A program made the translations under genes and the position numbers. DNA of 56,149 nucleotides from NCBI GenBank assembly GCA_964568075.1, contig CAZMOM010000021.1, forward strand, positions 1 to 56,149, in the 5' to 3' direction. This document shows, in pieces, positions 1-8,233 of the stretch (the stretch's first letter is position 1; every line of letters begins with the position of its first letter). This DNA is from MnTg04 sp964568075 (GTDB taxonomy: Bacteria > Pseudomonadota > Gammaproteobacteria > Steroidobacterales > MnTg04). A model generated the notes under the pieces. That model ran no database searches. It saw only the letters and a list, made by a program, of their open reading frames with translations, and was not told the DNA's origin.

Positions 1-177
1 AGGCAGCTGATCAGTTACTTGCTGTTCGAGCGAGGGTTTACCCGCGAGTTGATCCGGCTGGGGTATCGTGACGCGACGGCACAGGAAGATACGCTGAGGG
101 CTTTCCTGTACGACGAACCGATCAGCAGCCTGATCGCGCCAAAAGTTTTGCGTCGCGATCTTTCAGGTGAGGAATAG
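1..177 (+). CDS. Patatin-like phospholipase family protein, C-terminal fragment
   Basis: An open frame enters from the left edge and ends with TAG at 175-177, leaving 58 residues. The fragment contains SYLLFERGFTRELIRLGY followed by a short acidic segment and ends in RRDLSGEE. This resembles the C-terminal tail of bacterial patatin-like (RssA/NTE-type) serine hydrolases, which often end with a 'YLLFd..y...Li.lG..DA' helix. The catalytic GXSXG and DGG motifs would lie upstream, outside the window, so the family call rests on the tail alone. The gene converges on mgtE, and the two coding regions overlap by 15 bases at their 3' ends. Confidence 0.5.
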   Translation, partial: RQLISYLLFERGFTRELIRLGYRDATAQEDTLRAFLYDEPISSLIAPKVLRRDLSGEE

Positions 178-1518
178 CGTACCGAGTCCGAGGAATGACA
201 TGAATCCCACCACATCGGTAATGGTGGTCAACACGACGCCGCCCGCCAGAGCCGGGTCAACGTCCATGCGTTTTAGCACCAGCGGTACGACGACACCCGA
301 AGCCGCCGCTACAATCAGGTTGATGACCATCGCGGCCGCGATAACAGCGCCGATCTGCCAGTTCCGGAACCAAAAAATAACGGCCAGCGCGACCACAGTC
401 GCCCAGCCCAGGCCATTGAGCAGACCGATCGCAGTTTCTTTTAGCATTAACCAGCGCGCGTTGGATTTCTCCACTTGCCCGAGCGCCATCCCACGGATCA
501 TCAGCGTCAAAGTCTGGCTGCCTGCGACACCACCCATGCTGGCGACGATAGGCATGAGGACAGCCAGAACGACGACTTCCGCCAGTGTCGCCTGAAACAG
601 GCCGACAACCCAGGCGGCGAGAAAAGCGGTTGCCAGGTTAACGCCGAGCCAGATTGCACGGCGGCGCGAACTCGTAAAAACGCCGGCAAACATATCATCT
701 TCTTCATCCAGGCCCGCCATACTCATCAGAGAATGTTCCGCTTCATCGCGAATAACGTCGACGACATCATCGACGGTGATTCGGCCGAGCAGACGCCCAT
801 CGCTGTCAACCACGGGCGCGGAACGAAGATCCCGGTCCTCGAACAGGCTGGCAACATCTGTTGCCGGTGTCTCGGGCGGAATTCCCGTCAGATCGCTATT
901 AATCAATTTTTCGACGGTCGTTTGCGGGTCATTCGTTAGCAGACAACTGATGTCCAGACCGCCGAGATAGCGATCATGCCGATCGACAACAAAGAACAGG
1001 TCGGTACCCTGCGGAATTTCCTTTCTTTGCCGCATATGGCGCAACACCACTTCCAGCGTTACCTCCGGGCGGACCGTTACCGTGTCGGTATTCATCAGAC
1101 CGCCGGCGCTGTCCTCCGGATAAGCCAGGACGGCGTCGAGCCGCTCGCGATCTTGCTGGTCCATCGAGCGCAGAATTCGGAGCGTGATCGTTTCCGGCAA
1201 ATCTGATATCAGGTCGGCGAGGTCATCGACTTCGAGTCCATCTATAGCCGCGAGCAATTCTTCGGCATCCATGTCCTCGATCAGCTTGCCGCGGACCTCA
1301 TCGTTGAGTTCGACGAGTACATCGCCCTCAATATCCTTGCCCACCAGCTCCCAAACGACTTCCCGTTCTGCCGGTGGCAGGGATTCCAGAAGATTTCCGA
1401 TTTCAGCGGGGTGTAGCGTATTGATCAGTCCGCTGACCTGGCGCAAGCCCCCTGACTCCAGGGCAGAGCGCAGCGTCTGCAGGCGAGATTCTGCCGCTGT
1501 TAAAATTTCTGCCGTCAT
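163..1518 (-). CDS. mgtE: Magnesium transporter MgtE
   Basis: Membrane channel for Mg2+ with a cytosolic magnesium sensor. In order the protein shows an acidic alpha-helical MgtE_N domain (about residues 20-120, Leu/Asp/Glu rich), a tandem CBS pair (about 125-250, with the AGGLMNTD and LLGRITVDDVVDVI segments), a connecting helix, and a C-terminal membrane domain of about five helices (from about 275). At 451 residues it has the usual family length. I place the start at ATG 1518, which has GGGG seven bases upstream; a GTG at 1542 would add eight residues but has no ribosome binding site. It lies downstream of rapZ on the same strand after an 88-base gap, where some relatives have PTS genes instead. 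Confidence 0.9.
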   Translation of the reverse strand: MTAEILTAAESRLQTLRSALESGGLRQVSGLINTLHPAEIGNLLESLPPAEREVVWELVGKDIEGDVLVELNDEVRGKLIEDMDAEELLAAIDGLEVDDLADLISDLPETITLRILRSMDQQDRERLDAVLAYPEDSAGGLMNTDTVTVRPEVTLEVVLRHMRQRKEIPQGTDLFFVVDRHDRYLGGLDISCLLTNDPQTTVEKLINSDLTGIPPETPATDVASLFEDRDLRSAPVVDSDGRLLGRITVDDVVDVIRDEAEHSLMSMAGLDEEDDMFAGVFTSSRRRAIWLGVNLATAFLAAWVVGLFQATLAEVVVLAVLMPIVASMGGVAGSQTLTLMIRGMALGQVEKSNARWLMLKETAIGLLNGLGWATVVALAVIFWFRNWQIGAVIAAAMVINLIVAAASGVVVPLVLKRMDVDPALAGGVVLTTITDVVGFMSFLGLGTLFLT

Positions 1519-1630
1519 GCCTGATCCCCACTGATGCGCCACTATTCATGTTCATGTGAACGCAGTCGGAGTTTAACTAGGATACGCTGACAGGTCTAAC
1601 CGTGTGGAGCGCATGGTTTACTGGCGTTTT

Positions 1631-2506
1631 TCAGGAAGCGTTCTTTATGTCGCTTAATTCATTGTGGCGGGTCAATACATGCTGGTATTCGTCGGCGAAT
1701 CGCCTGGCCAGATTCTCACAGACGTAAACCGAACGGTGCTGGCCGCCGGTGCAGCCGAGCGCCACGGTCAGGTAGTTCCTGTTCTCGCGCACGAACTCAG
1801 GCAGCCAGGTCTTTAGCAGACCATCAATATCGTCAATCATTCGACCGACGGAATCATGCGATTCGAGGAAGTCGATGACGTCCTGATCAAGACCCGTCGA
1901 ATCCCGGAGTGGCGGTTCCCAATAGGGATTTGGCAGACAGCGGCAGTCGAAAACGAAATCGGCATCGCCGGGGATCCCATGTTTGAAGCCGAACGACTGA
2001 AACAGTAAAGACAGCCTTCCCGCTTCCCTAGGATCAACTCTCTCGCGCACGATTTCTCTCAATTCGTGCACGCTGGTTCGTGAAGTGTCCAGTACCAGAT
2101 CGGCAGCGTCTGTGACCGGGGCAAGAATTTCACGTTCCAGTTCAATTGCCTCGCGTAATCCGATCAGCTTGTCGCTCAACGGATGCCGGCGGCGTGTTTC
2201 ACTGTAACGATTGAGCAGGACGCCATCGTCAGCGTGGATGAAAATCAATTCGCTGTTGATTTCGCTGTCTTTGAGCTCGGCTAACAACACGGGGACCTGG
2301 GCGAGATCTTCAGCACGGTTTCGGGCATCTATGCCGATGGCGATTTTTTGATAGCGGTCATCGCCGGAATCGACGGCCTGACCAACGACATTATTTGCCA
2401 ACCGGGCCGGAAGATTGTCTATGCAATAGTAGCCCAGGTCCTCCAACATATTCAGGGCGACACTCTTGCCACTGCCGGATAGCCCGCTGACGATGATCAG
2501 TCGCAT
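1631..2506 (-). CDS. rapZ: RNase adapter protein RapZ (P-loop nucleotide-binding)
   Basis: RapZ (YvcJ/YhbJ family) binds small RNAs and, in enterobacteria, presents GlmZ to RNase E, so it tunes glucosamine-6-phosphate synthesis for the envelope. The 291-residue product has the usual length. It starts with MRLIIVSG and a Walker A motif GLSGSGKS at residues 8-15, then the family signature YYCIDNLP. Near the C-terminus is CTGGQHRSV, part of the RNA-binding C-terminal domain. It follows ptsN after only 13 bases, as in the rpoN operon of many gammaproteobacteria. Whether a GlmZ-like RNA exists here cannot be seen. Confidence 0.95.
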   Translation of the reverse strand: MRLIIVSGLSGSGKSVALNMLEDLGYYCIDNLPARLANNVVGQAVDSGDDRYQKIAIGIDARNRAEDLAQVPVLLAELKDSEINSELIFIHADDGVLLNRYSETRRRHPLSDKLIGLREAIELEREILAPVTDAADLVLDTSRTSVHELREIVRERVDPREAGRLSLLFQSFGFKHGIPGDADFVFDCRCLPNPYWEPPLRDSTGLDQDVIDFLESHDSVGRMIDDIDGLLKTWLPEFVRENRNYLTVALGCTGGQHRSVYVCENLARRFADEYQHVLTRHNELSDIKNAS

Positions 2507-2519
2507 AATGGCTTTCTTA

Positions 2520-3050
2520 TCACGTCTGACTGTTTGTCCACTTTCGCGCGGTCGCGATTAGCAATTCATGTAGCGAACGACTGTTGCTGCAGGCACGCAA
2601 TTGCGATTGTAATTCCGGGTCGCTCAGGACTTCGGCGGTCAAGGCAAGAATCTCAATATTTTGCTCGCCTTCCGGAAGCAGCACTGCCAGCGCCAGGTCG
2701 ACAGGCTTATTGTCCGGAGCCCCATAGTCCACGGGCTCAACCAGTTTGGCAAAAGCGGCGCTCGGGTGGAGCAGGCCCGCGGCGCGTCCATGTGGAATCG
2801 CTATCCCGTTTTGCAGGCCGGTCGAACCCAGCTGTTCGCGTTGCGCCAGTCCGCTGAATATTTCGCTGGCCGGCAACTCGGTTGATTCCGAATTGCCGAG
2901 CATTTCGCTGAGTATCTCAAACAGGTGCTTTCTGCTGCGCGCATCGACATTGCACGCTACCCGATCCGGCGGCAGTAACTTTTCCACGTCCATAATATGT
3001 TCGGTGAATCTATGTTCAGGTGTATCGAGGTTTTTGCGCATCGCGCGCAT
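2520..3050 (-). CDS. ptsN: PTS IIA-like nitrogen-regulatory protein PtsN (EIIA-Ntr)
   Basis: Cytosolic phospho-acceptor of the nitrogen PTS, which regulates potassium transport, stress and nitrogen responses according to its phosphorylation state. The PTS EIIA type-2 fold is recognisable from LGSTGLQNGIAIPHGR; His87 (in this numbering) is the phosphorylated residue. The start is uncertain. ATG 3050 has AGGA seven bases upstream and overlaps hpf by 35 bases. An in-frame ATG at 2993 would give MDVEKLLPP, which fits homologue N-termini better but lacks a clear ribosome binding site. No NPr phosphocarrier (ptsO) or EI gene lies nearby, although ptsO often follows rapZ. Confidence 0.92.
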   Translation of the reverse strand: MRAMRKNLDTPEHRFTEHIMDVEKLLPPDRVACNVDARSRKHLFEILSEMLGNSESTELPASEIFSGLAQREQLGSTGLQNGIAIPHGRAAGLLHPSAAFAKLVEPVDYGAPDNKPVDLALAVLLPEGEQNIEILALTAEVLSDPELQSQLRACSNSRSLHELLIATARKWTNSQT

Positions 3051-3336
3051 GGTGGTCCTGGAGTTTTTCCTTGTGCTTTTTTACCTGCCGGTCAAGCTTG
3101 TCGATTAATCCGTCGATCGCCGCATACATGTCTTCCTGTACCTCATCTGCAAACAACGTGCCGCCAGTGACCTGAACCGTCGCTTCCGCCTTGTGGCGCA
3201 ACTTTTCCACCGACAGGACGCAATGTATGTCCGTTACATTTTCAAAATGGCGCTCAAGACGGACCAGTTTGTTATCTACATATTCACGCAATGCGGGGGT
3301 AACGATGACGTGATGACCGGTTATCGATAATTGCAT
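3016..3336 (-). CDS. hpf: Ribosome hibernation promoting factor HPF/RaiA family
   Basis: Small ribosome-associated protein that helps inactivate ribosomes in stationary phase by binding the 30S decoding region and promoting dimers. The 106-residue product has the short-HPF beta-alpha-beta-beta-beta-alpha layout: MQLSITGHHV at the start, LRHKAEATVQV in the middle, and a basic helix DKLDRQVKKHKEKL near the C-terminus. It lacks the extra dimerisation domain of long HPF. It sits between rpoN and ptsN, the usual sigma-54 modulation position, and its 3' end overlaps the proposed ptsN start. Confidence 0.93.
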   Translation of the reverse strand: MQLSITGHHVIVTPALREYVDNKLVRLERHFENVTDIHCVLSVEKLRHKAEATVQVTGGTLFADEVQEDMYAAIDGLIDKLDRQVKKHKEKLQDHHARDAQKPRYT

Positions 3337-3372
3337 GCGGCGCTCCTTGTATAAGTATTCGATTCGACGAAA

Positions 3373-4788
3373 TCAGCGGGCAGCTAGCCGCCGACGTTCA
3401 CTGGATGATGGTATATTCATTGCCTCGCGGTATTTCGTCACCGTGCGGCGCGCGACATTAATTCCGACGTTGCCAAGTTCTTGGGCAATTTTGTTATCGC
3501 TCAGCGGCTTATTTTTGTTTTCCGATGCCAGAAGCTTCTTTATTTTCGCCCGCACCGCTACGGCAGATTGCTGTATGCCGTCGTCTGCGGACACGTGGCT
3601 CGAAAAGAAGTGGCGAAACTCGAACACTCCGCGCGGTGTGTGCATATATTTATTCGTTGTCACCCTTGAGATGGTCGATTCATGCATATCCACGGCGATG
3701 GCAATATCCTTTAGAATCAACGGCTGCATGTATTCTTCGCCATGCTCCAGAAAACGTGTCTGCCTTTTAATTATAGACGTTGCGACCTTAAGAAGAGTTT
3801 CGTTTCTGATTTCCAGGCTGCGAACCAGCCAGCGGGCCTCCTGGAGCTGCGCTTTCAGTGCCATATGGTCGCTGCCGCTGCGCAGCAAATCCGCGTAGGT
3901 CTGATTGACCCTGAGTTTCGGCGAAACAGCGGAATTGGTTTCAACCAGCCAGGTGTTGTCCTGCTTTCTGACATAAATGTCCGGGACGATATAATCGGGC
4001 GTTGTACTCTGCACCGCATAGCCGGGCTTGGGCTGGCAGGCCCGTACCGCGGTCAGCGCATGTTCCAGCAAATCCTCATTGACCCTCAGCATCTGGCGAA
4101 GACGAGCAAAATCCAGCGATGCCACGAGATCCAGGTGTTCAGCGACCAGCCGGTGGGCGAGTTCGAGACCGGGCGTATCTGGTCGGAACTGATCGAGCTG
4201 CAGTCGCAGACATTCCTCGACAGACCTCGCGCCGATCCCGGAAGGGTCGAACCGTTGTATCACCGAGAGTACGTTTTGCAGTTCATCGTCTTCGGCCTGG
4301 ATATCCGGCAGCAAGGTCTGCCGAATCTCATCCAGGGGCTCGAACAGATAACCGTCTTCAGAGATAGCATCAATGATGGTGCGGCCGATTACTCTTTCTT
4401 TGGGCGAGAGAGATTCGAGTTCCAGCTGCCAAAGCAGATGATCGCAAAGTGTTTCCTGGCTGCGATCGACGATGTCGGGCGTCGGCAGGAAGTCGTCGGC
4501 ATTCCAGTGTGAGGCTGCCGGCCCGACATAATTTTCGTCGCGCCACTCGCCAACCGCGACATCGGCGGTCGTTGGCTCCGGCGGTGTCGTCTGCAACGTC
4601 TCGTCCGGTTCGGCAGTGGTGCTGCCCGGGTCTTCCCCGGTTTCGAGCATGATGTTTTTTTCCAGCGCTTCCCGAATCTGAGCCTGCAGATCCATGACCG
4701 GCAATTGCAGCAACTGTATCGCTTGCTGCAGCTGAGGCGTCATGGTCAGCTGCTGGCTGATTTTCAGTTGCAGGGATGGTTTTAACAT
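3373..4788 (-). CDS. rpoN: RNA polymerase sigma-54 factor RpoN
   Basis: Alternative sigma factor that recognises -24/-12 promoters and needs an AAA+ activator to open DNA. The 471-residue protein has the Gln/Leu-rich region I (residues 1-50), an acidic region II (about 55-105), the core-binding domain, a helix-turn-helix, and the RpoN box ARRTVTKYRE close to the C-terminus. It follows lptB after 24 bases and precedes hpf, the standard order. A matching sigma-54 promoter occurs in this window upstream of the pilin gene (53479-53494), beside the activator pilR. Confidence 0.97.
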   Translation of the reverse strand: MLKPSLQLKISQQLTMTPQLQQAIQLLQLPVMDLQAQIREALEKNIMLETGEDPGSTTAEPDETLQTTPPEPTTADVAVGEWRDENYVGPAASHWNADDFLPTPDIVDRSQETLCDHLLWQLELESLSPKERVIGRTIIDAISEDGYLFEPLDEIRQTLLPDIQAEDDELQNVLSVIQRFDPSGIGARSVEECLRLQLDQFRPDTPGLELAHRLVAEHLDLVASLDFARLRQMLRVNEDLLEHALTAVRACQPKPGYAVQSTTPDYIVPDIYVRKQDNTWLVETNSAVSPKLRVNQTYADLLRSGSDHMALKAQLQEARWLVRSLEIRNETLLKVATSIIKRQTRFLEHGEEYMQPLILKDIAIAVDMHESTISRVTTNKYMHTPRGVFEFRHFFSSHVSADDGIQQSAVAVRAKIKKLLASENKNKPLSDNKIAQELGNVGINVARRTVTKYREAMNIPSSSERRRLAAR

Positions 4789-4812
4789 AAACCAGTCCGT
4801 TCCCCATTTACG

Positions 4813-5538
4813 CTAAAGTCTGAACGATTCGCCCAAATATACTTCACGGACTTGCTGGCTGGATAGTATGTCATCCGGTTCCCCCTCGGCGATGACCTTC
4901 CCCTGATGAAGAATATAGGCTCTTTTACAAATTCCCAGTGTTTCTCTCACATTATGATCAGTAATCAGGACGCCAATGTCGCGCTCGGTCAATTGGGTGA
5001 TAACGCGCTGAATATCCAGGACCGAAATCGGGTCGACCCCGGCGAAAGGCTCGTCAAGCAAAACGAAGTGGGGTTTGGCTGCCAAGGCACGGGCGATCTC
5101 CACGCGGCGCCGCTCGCCGCCGGACAGGCTGATCCCCAGTGAATTTCTGACTGGCGCGATATGCAGATCTTCCAGCAACTCTTCGAGTTCAGATTCCCGG
5201 CTGGCTCGGTCGAGGTCAGGACGCAACTCCAGAATGGCCATAATATTATGCTCAACCGTCAGTTTTCGGAAAATGGACGCCTCCTGCGGGAGGTATCCCA
5301 GGCCAAGCTTTGCTCGCTTGTGCAGGGGCAATCCGGTCAGATCGGTTTCATCGATAGTGATTCTCCCGCGGTCACAGGGAATCAGACCCACGATCATGTA
5401 GAATACCGTGGTTTTTCCCGCGCCATTGGGCCCCAGCAGACCGACAACCTCGCCCTCCGACACATTCATTGAAATACCGGCCACTACACATCGCGAACGG
5501 TAGCTCTTGGTCAGGCCGGTCGCCGTCAACCGGGTCAC
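4813..5538 (-). CDS. lptB: LPS export ABC transporter ATPase LptB
   Basis: Cytoplasmic ATPase of the LptB2FGC complex, which extracts lipopolysaccharide from the inner membrane and pushes it along the LptA bridge. The 241 residues match the family. Visible motifs are Walker A GPNGAGKTT (about 39-47), the ABC signature LSGGERRRVEIARAL, Walker B FVLLDEP with the catalytic Glu, and the switch His in ITDHNVRET. It begins with GTG at 5538 and shares a GTGA overlap with the lptA stop, which suggests coupled translation. It is followed by rpoN. Confidence 0.97.
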   Translation of the reverse strand: MTRLTATGLTKSYRSRCVVAGISMNVSEGEVVGLLGPNGAGKTTVFYMIVGLIPCDRGRITIDETDLTGLPLHKRAKLGLGYLPQEASIFRKLTVEHNIMAILELRPDLDRASRESELEELLEDLHIAPVRNSLGISLSGGERRRVEIARALAAKPHFVLLDEPFAGVDPISVLDIQRVITQLTERDIGVLITDHNVRETLGICKRAYILHQGKVIAEGEPDDILSSQQVREVYLGESFRL

Positions 5539-6188
5539 GAATCGTCTTCCGCATTTTGGTTCGTTGCGGCATCGTTTGGAGCGGACGCAGATTCTTCATC
5601 GGGTTTTTCCGGGGGCGTGATAATGATCCGAACACCCGGAGCATCATCATCCGGCGAACCGGCGACGACCTGTTCGGTACTGAAGTCGTAAAGAAGACTG
5701 CTGCCACTGATCTCGCTGTTGCCGGCGCTGATGATCGCATTATCCCTGAGGCGCAGCGTTCCCGCCACACGGTCATAGACCATCTCATCAGCTTGTCCGA
5801 GAATCGCATCGTCCTTCTCGCTCGATTCCCTGCGGATAGTTGCCGGGTGTCCCGTGATGCTGGCGCGAACCAGGCTGTGCTCCCGAAAATCGATGACGGC
5901 TTTGTCCGCCGAAATTATCGTGCCCTCCAGGCTGATTATTACCGCACCGGAAAAAACCCAGGCGGCATTTTCGAATTCCAGGTCGGTGGCCTCAGCCAGA
6001 TGCGCACTGATTTTCAATTCACCCTGGCTGATAGTGATATCCTTAAACACCAGGTGCCCGTTGTCGCGGTCATACGTTGAAGATGCGGCCTGCAGATCGA
6101 TCGCTTCGGGAAGCTGCTGACCCAGGCCATTACGTGCGCTGAGCAGGCAGAAAAAAAGCAGCCAGAATTTAAGGTTCAAAACGTGCAT
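5535..6188 (-). CDS. lptA: LPS transport periplasmic protein LptA
   Basis: Periplasmic beta-jellyroll protein that polymerises into the bridge carrying LPS from LptC to LptD. Residues 1-24 form a Sec signal peptide (hydrophobic core FWLLFFCLL, cleavage near GLGQ). The mature part has OstA-type repeats such as DRDNGHLVFKDITISQGELKI. At 217 residues it is slightly longer than the E. coli protein because of an acidic, probably disordered C-terminal tail. It overlaps lptC by 20 bases upstream and lptB by four bases downstream. Confidence 0.92.
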   Translation of the reverse strand: MHVLNLKFWLLFFCLLSARNGLGQQLPEAIDLQAASSTYDRDNGHLVFKDITISQGELKISAHLAEATDLEFENAAWVFSGAVIISLEGTIISADKAVIDFREHSLVRASITGHPATIRRESSEKDDAILGQADEMVYDRVAGTLRLRDNAIISAGNSEISGSSLLYDFSTEQVVAGSPDDDAPGVRIIITPPEKPDEESASAPNDAATNQNAEDDS

Positions 6189-6726
6189 TAATGGTTGATT
6201 GTAGCTCTAGTTTGTTAGTCTTCAAGTCTGCCACCATGCCAGTGGCAGAGAGCTGGTGGCCATCCAGTTCCACGATCACCTCCGCATCGGTGCGCGCAAT
6301 CGAAGTCGCTGGATCGAAAATCAGTTCATCGGTGCGGATCAGCCGCATCGCATTTTCCCCTCTTTCAATTGCCCGCACGTTTTCGCGCAGGATAATATTG
6401 TTCCCGTCGGCGCTAATTTCGCCTTTATCGGCGCTCAGGTCCCAGCCCTGATCTGGCTCGTCGCCGGGATAACTAATCCTGACCATGCTCAACTGAATCC
6501 CGTCGCGTTTTGGCAGTTGTTCTATCTTACTTGCCCGGATGAGATACAACGGCTTGCCGTCGCTATCGCTTTGTTCAAGTACGACGTCGCGGAGGTAATA
6601 ACCTTTTACCGGTCGTGGCGTCGGCACCTGCATCGACGAAGCTTCCTGGGGGCGCGTTAAAAACCGCTGGCTGAATACCAGCGCAGCAAGGAGGAGGCCA
6701 AAGGCGATGACTCCGCGAAGACTCAT
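6169..6726 (-). CDS. lptC: LPS export system protein LptC
   Basis: Bitopic inner-membrane protein that receives LPS from the LptB2FG transporter and passes it to LptA. The 185 residues comprise one N-terminal membrane helix (about 5-22, VIAFGLLLAALVF) and a periplasmic OstA-like domain with YYLRDVVLEQSDSDGKPLY near its start. The start ATG overlaps the kdsC stop (TAATG), and the 3' end overlaps lptA, so the lpt genes are probably one translationally coupled unit. Confidence 0.9.
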   Translation of the reverse strand: MSLRGVIAFGLLLAALVFSQRFLTRPQEASSMQVPTPRPVKGYYLRDVVLEQSDSDGKPLYLIRASKIEQLPKRDGIQLSMVRISYPGDEPDQGWDLSADKGEISADGNNIILRENVRAIERGENAMRLIRTDELIFDPATSIARTDAEVIVELDGHQLSATGMVADLKTNKLELQSTINARFEP

Positions 6727-7229
6727 TACCGATCGCCTTGCCGCGATTTGAGAATGAAATCGCAGGCTTCTCTGACCGCGCCGGCACCGCCATTTGCAAG
6801 GCTTTGCCAGGTAGCGATACGGGCCAGCCCCGGGTCCGCGTCAGCCACGCAGAGACGCAAAGCCACCGTTTTCATGACTTCGAGATCGGGCAGGTCGTCT
6901 CCCATAAATGCGCACTGTCCGGCGTTCAGGTCTAGTTTTTTGAGCAATTCCGCAAGGACCGCAAGTTTGTCGCGACATCCTTGATAGACATATTCGACCC
7001 CGAGTTCGTTCATACGGCGCGAAACGGCGTTCGACTTGCGCCCCGAAACGATCGCAACCTGAACGCCAGCGGCCATTAGCTTCCTGATGCCATAGCCATC
7101 GCGAACATGGAATGCTTTCGTTTCGTCACCGCTGGCAGAAAAATACAGGCGACCATCGGTCAAAACGCCGTCGACGTCCAGGACCAACAATTTAATTGAA
7201 GCAGCGAGTTTTGCCAGATCATCCGCCAT
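6726..7229 (-). CDS. kdsC: 3-deoxy-D-manno-octulosonate 8-phosphate phosphatase KdsC
   Basis: Haloacid dehalogenase-type phosphatase that converts KDO 8-phosphate to KDO for the LPS inner core. The 167-residue protein has motif I LDVDGVLTDGRLY (nucleophile and acid Asp residues), motif II VSGRKSNAV, and motif IV FMGDDLPDLEVM. This is the short C0 HAD form typical of KdsC, which works as a tetramer. It lies between kdsD and lptC, so KDO synthesis and LPS export are encoded together. Confidence 0.95.
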   Translation of the reverse strand: MADDLAKLAASIKLLVLDVDGVLTDGRLYFSASGDETKAFHVRDGYGIRKLMAAGVQVAIVSGRKSNAVSRRMNELGVEYVYQGCRDKLAVLAELLKKLDLNAGQCAFMGDDLPDLEVMKTVALRLCVADADPGLARIATWQSLANGGAGAVREACDFILKSRQGDR

Positions 7230-7233
7230 TGGC

Positions 7234-8229
7234 CTACACTACGCCGGCGCGAAAAAGATCGTGGATATTCATGGCGCCAACAACTTTGTTGTCGTCGTCG
7301 ACCACGATCAACCCTGTTATCTTGTGGGTTTCCATCAGGTGTACCGCTTCGGCCGCCAGCATATCCGCGCGTATGGTTTTCCCGCCGGTCGTCATTACCT
7401 TGTCTATCTTCGTGTTGTGAATATCGACGGCATCGTCAAGGCTGCGCCGGAGATCGCCATCGGTAAAAATGCCGGTCAGCCGATTTTTCTTGTCCACAAT
7501 CGCAGTCATGCCCAGACCTTTACGACTCATCTCAAGCAGACCCTCGCTGAGGACCGTGCCGATAATCACTTTGGGGACCAGTTCGCCAACATGCATCAGG
7601 TCACCAACATGCAGGAGCAGGCGGCGACCTAATCTGCCGCCAGGATGTGAACGGGCGAAATCCTCTTCGGTGAATCCCCTGGATTCCAGCAGGGCCACTG
7701 CCAGCGCATCGCCCATCGCCAGCGTCGCCGTTGTACTCGCGGTGGGTGCCAGGTTCATCGGGCAGGCCTCCTGATCAACGCTGACATCCAGGTTGGCGTC
7801 AGCCGCTTTGGCGAGAGTCGACTGGGGATTTCCGGTCAGGGTAATCATCGGGACCGCCAGCCGCTTGATTAGCGGCAGAATCGTAATGATTTCACTCGTT
7901 TCACCCGAGTTGGAAACGGCCAGCACGACGTCTTCCTTGGTGATCATACCCAGATCGCCATGACTTGCTTCCCCGGAATGCAAAAAAAATGCCGGACTGC
8001 CGGTGCTGGCCAGTGTCGCAGCTATTTTGCTTCCTATGTGGCCGGATTTTCCCATTCCGGTAACAACGATACGACCCCGGCAATCAATACAGAGCTGGCA
8101 GGCGAGTGAAAACTCTTCGCCGAGCCTGTTGGCGAGAGCGGTAATCGCGGCCGCCTCCGTGTCCAGCACTTTTTTGGCGAGCGCGAGAACTTTGTCTTTA
8201 TCGATCCGCGGCATTTCTATATCCGGCAT
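7234..8229 (-). CDS. kdsD: Arabinose-5-phosphate isomerase KdsD
   Basis: Interconverts ribulose 5-phosphate and arabinose 5-phosphate, the first committed step of KDO synthesis. The 331 residues contain an N-terminal SIS sugar-isomerase domain (about 35-175; VTGMGKSGHIGSKIA, HSGEASHGDLGMI, SNSGETSEI) and a C-terminal pair of CBS domains (about 210-330). The length and layout match KdsD/KpsF. Only four bases separate it from kdsC downstream and four from the exchanger gene upstream, so all are probably cotranscribed. Confidence 0.95.
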   Translation of the reverse strand: MPDIEMPRIDKDKVLALAKKVLDTEAAAITALANRLGEEFSLACQLCIDCRGRIVVTGMGKSGHIGSKIAATLASTGSPAFFLHSGEASHGDLGMITKEDVVLAVSNSGETSEIITILPLIKRLAVPMITLTGNPQSTLAKAADANLDVSVDQEACPMNLAPTASTTATLAMGDALAVALLESRGFTEEDFARSHPGGRLGRRLLLHVGDLMHVGELVPKVIIGTVLSEGLLEMSRKGLGMTAIVDKKNRLTGIFTDGDLRRSLDDAVDIHNTKIDKVMTTGGKTIRADMLAAEAVHLMETHKITGLIVVDDDNKVVGAMNIHDLFRAGVV

Positions 8230-8233
8230 ATCC

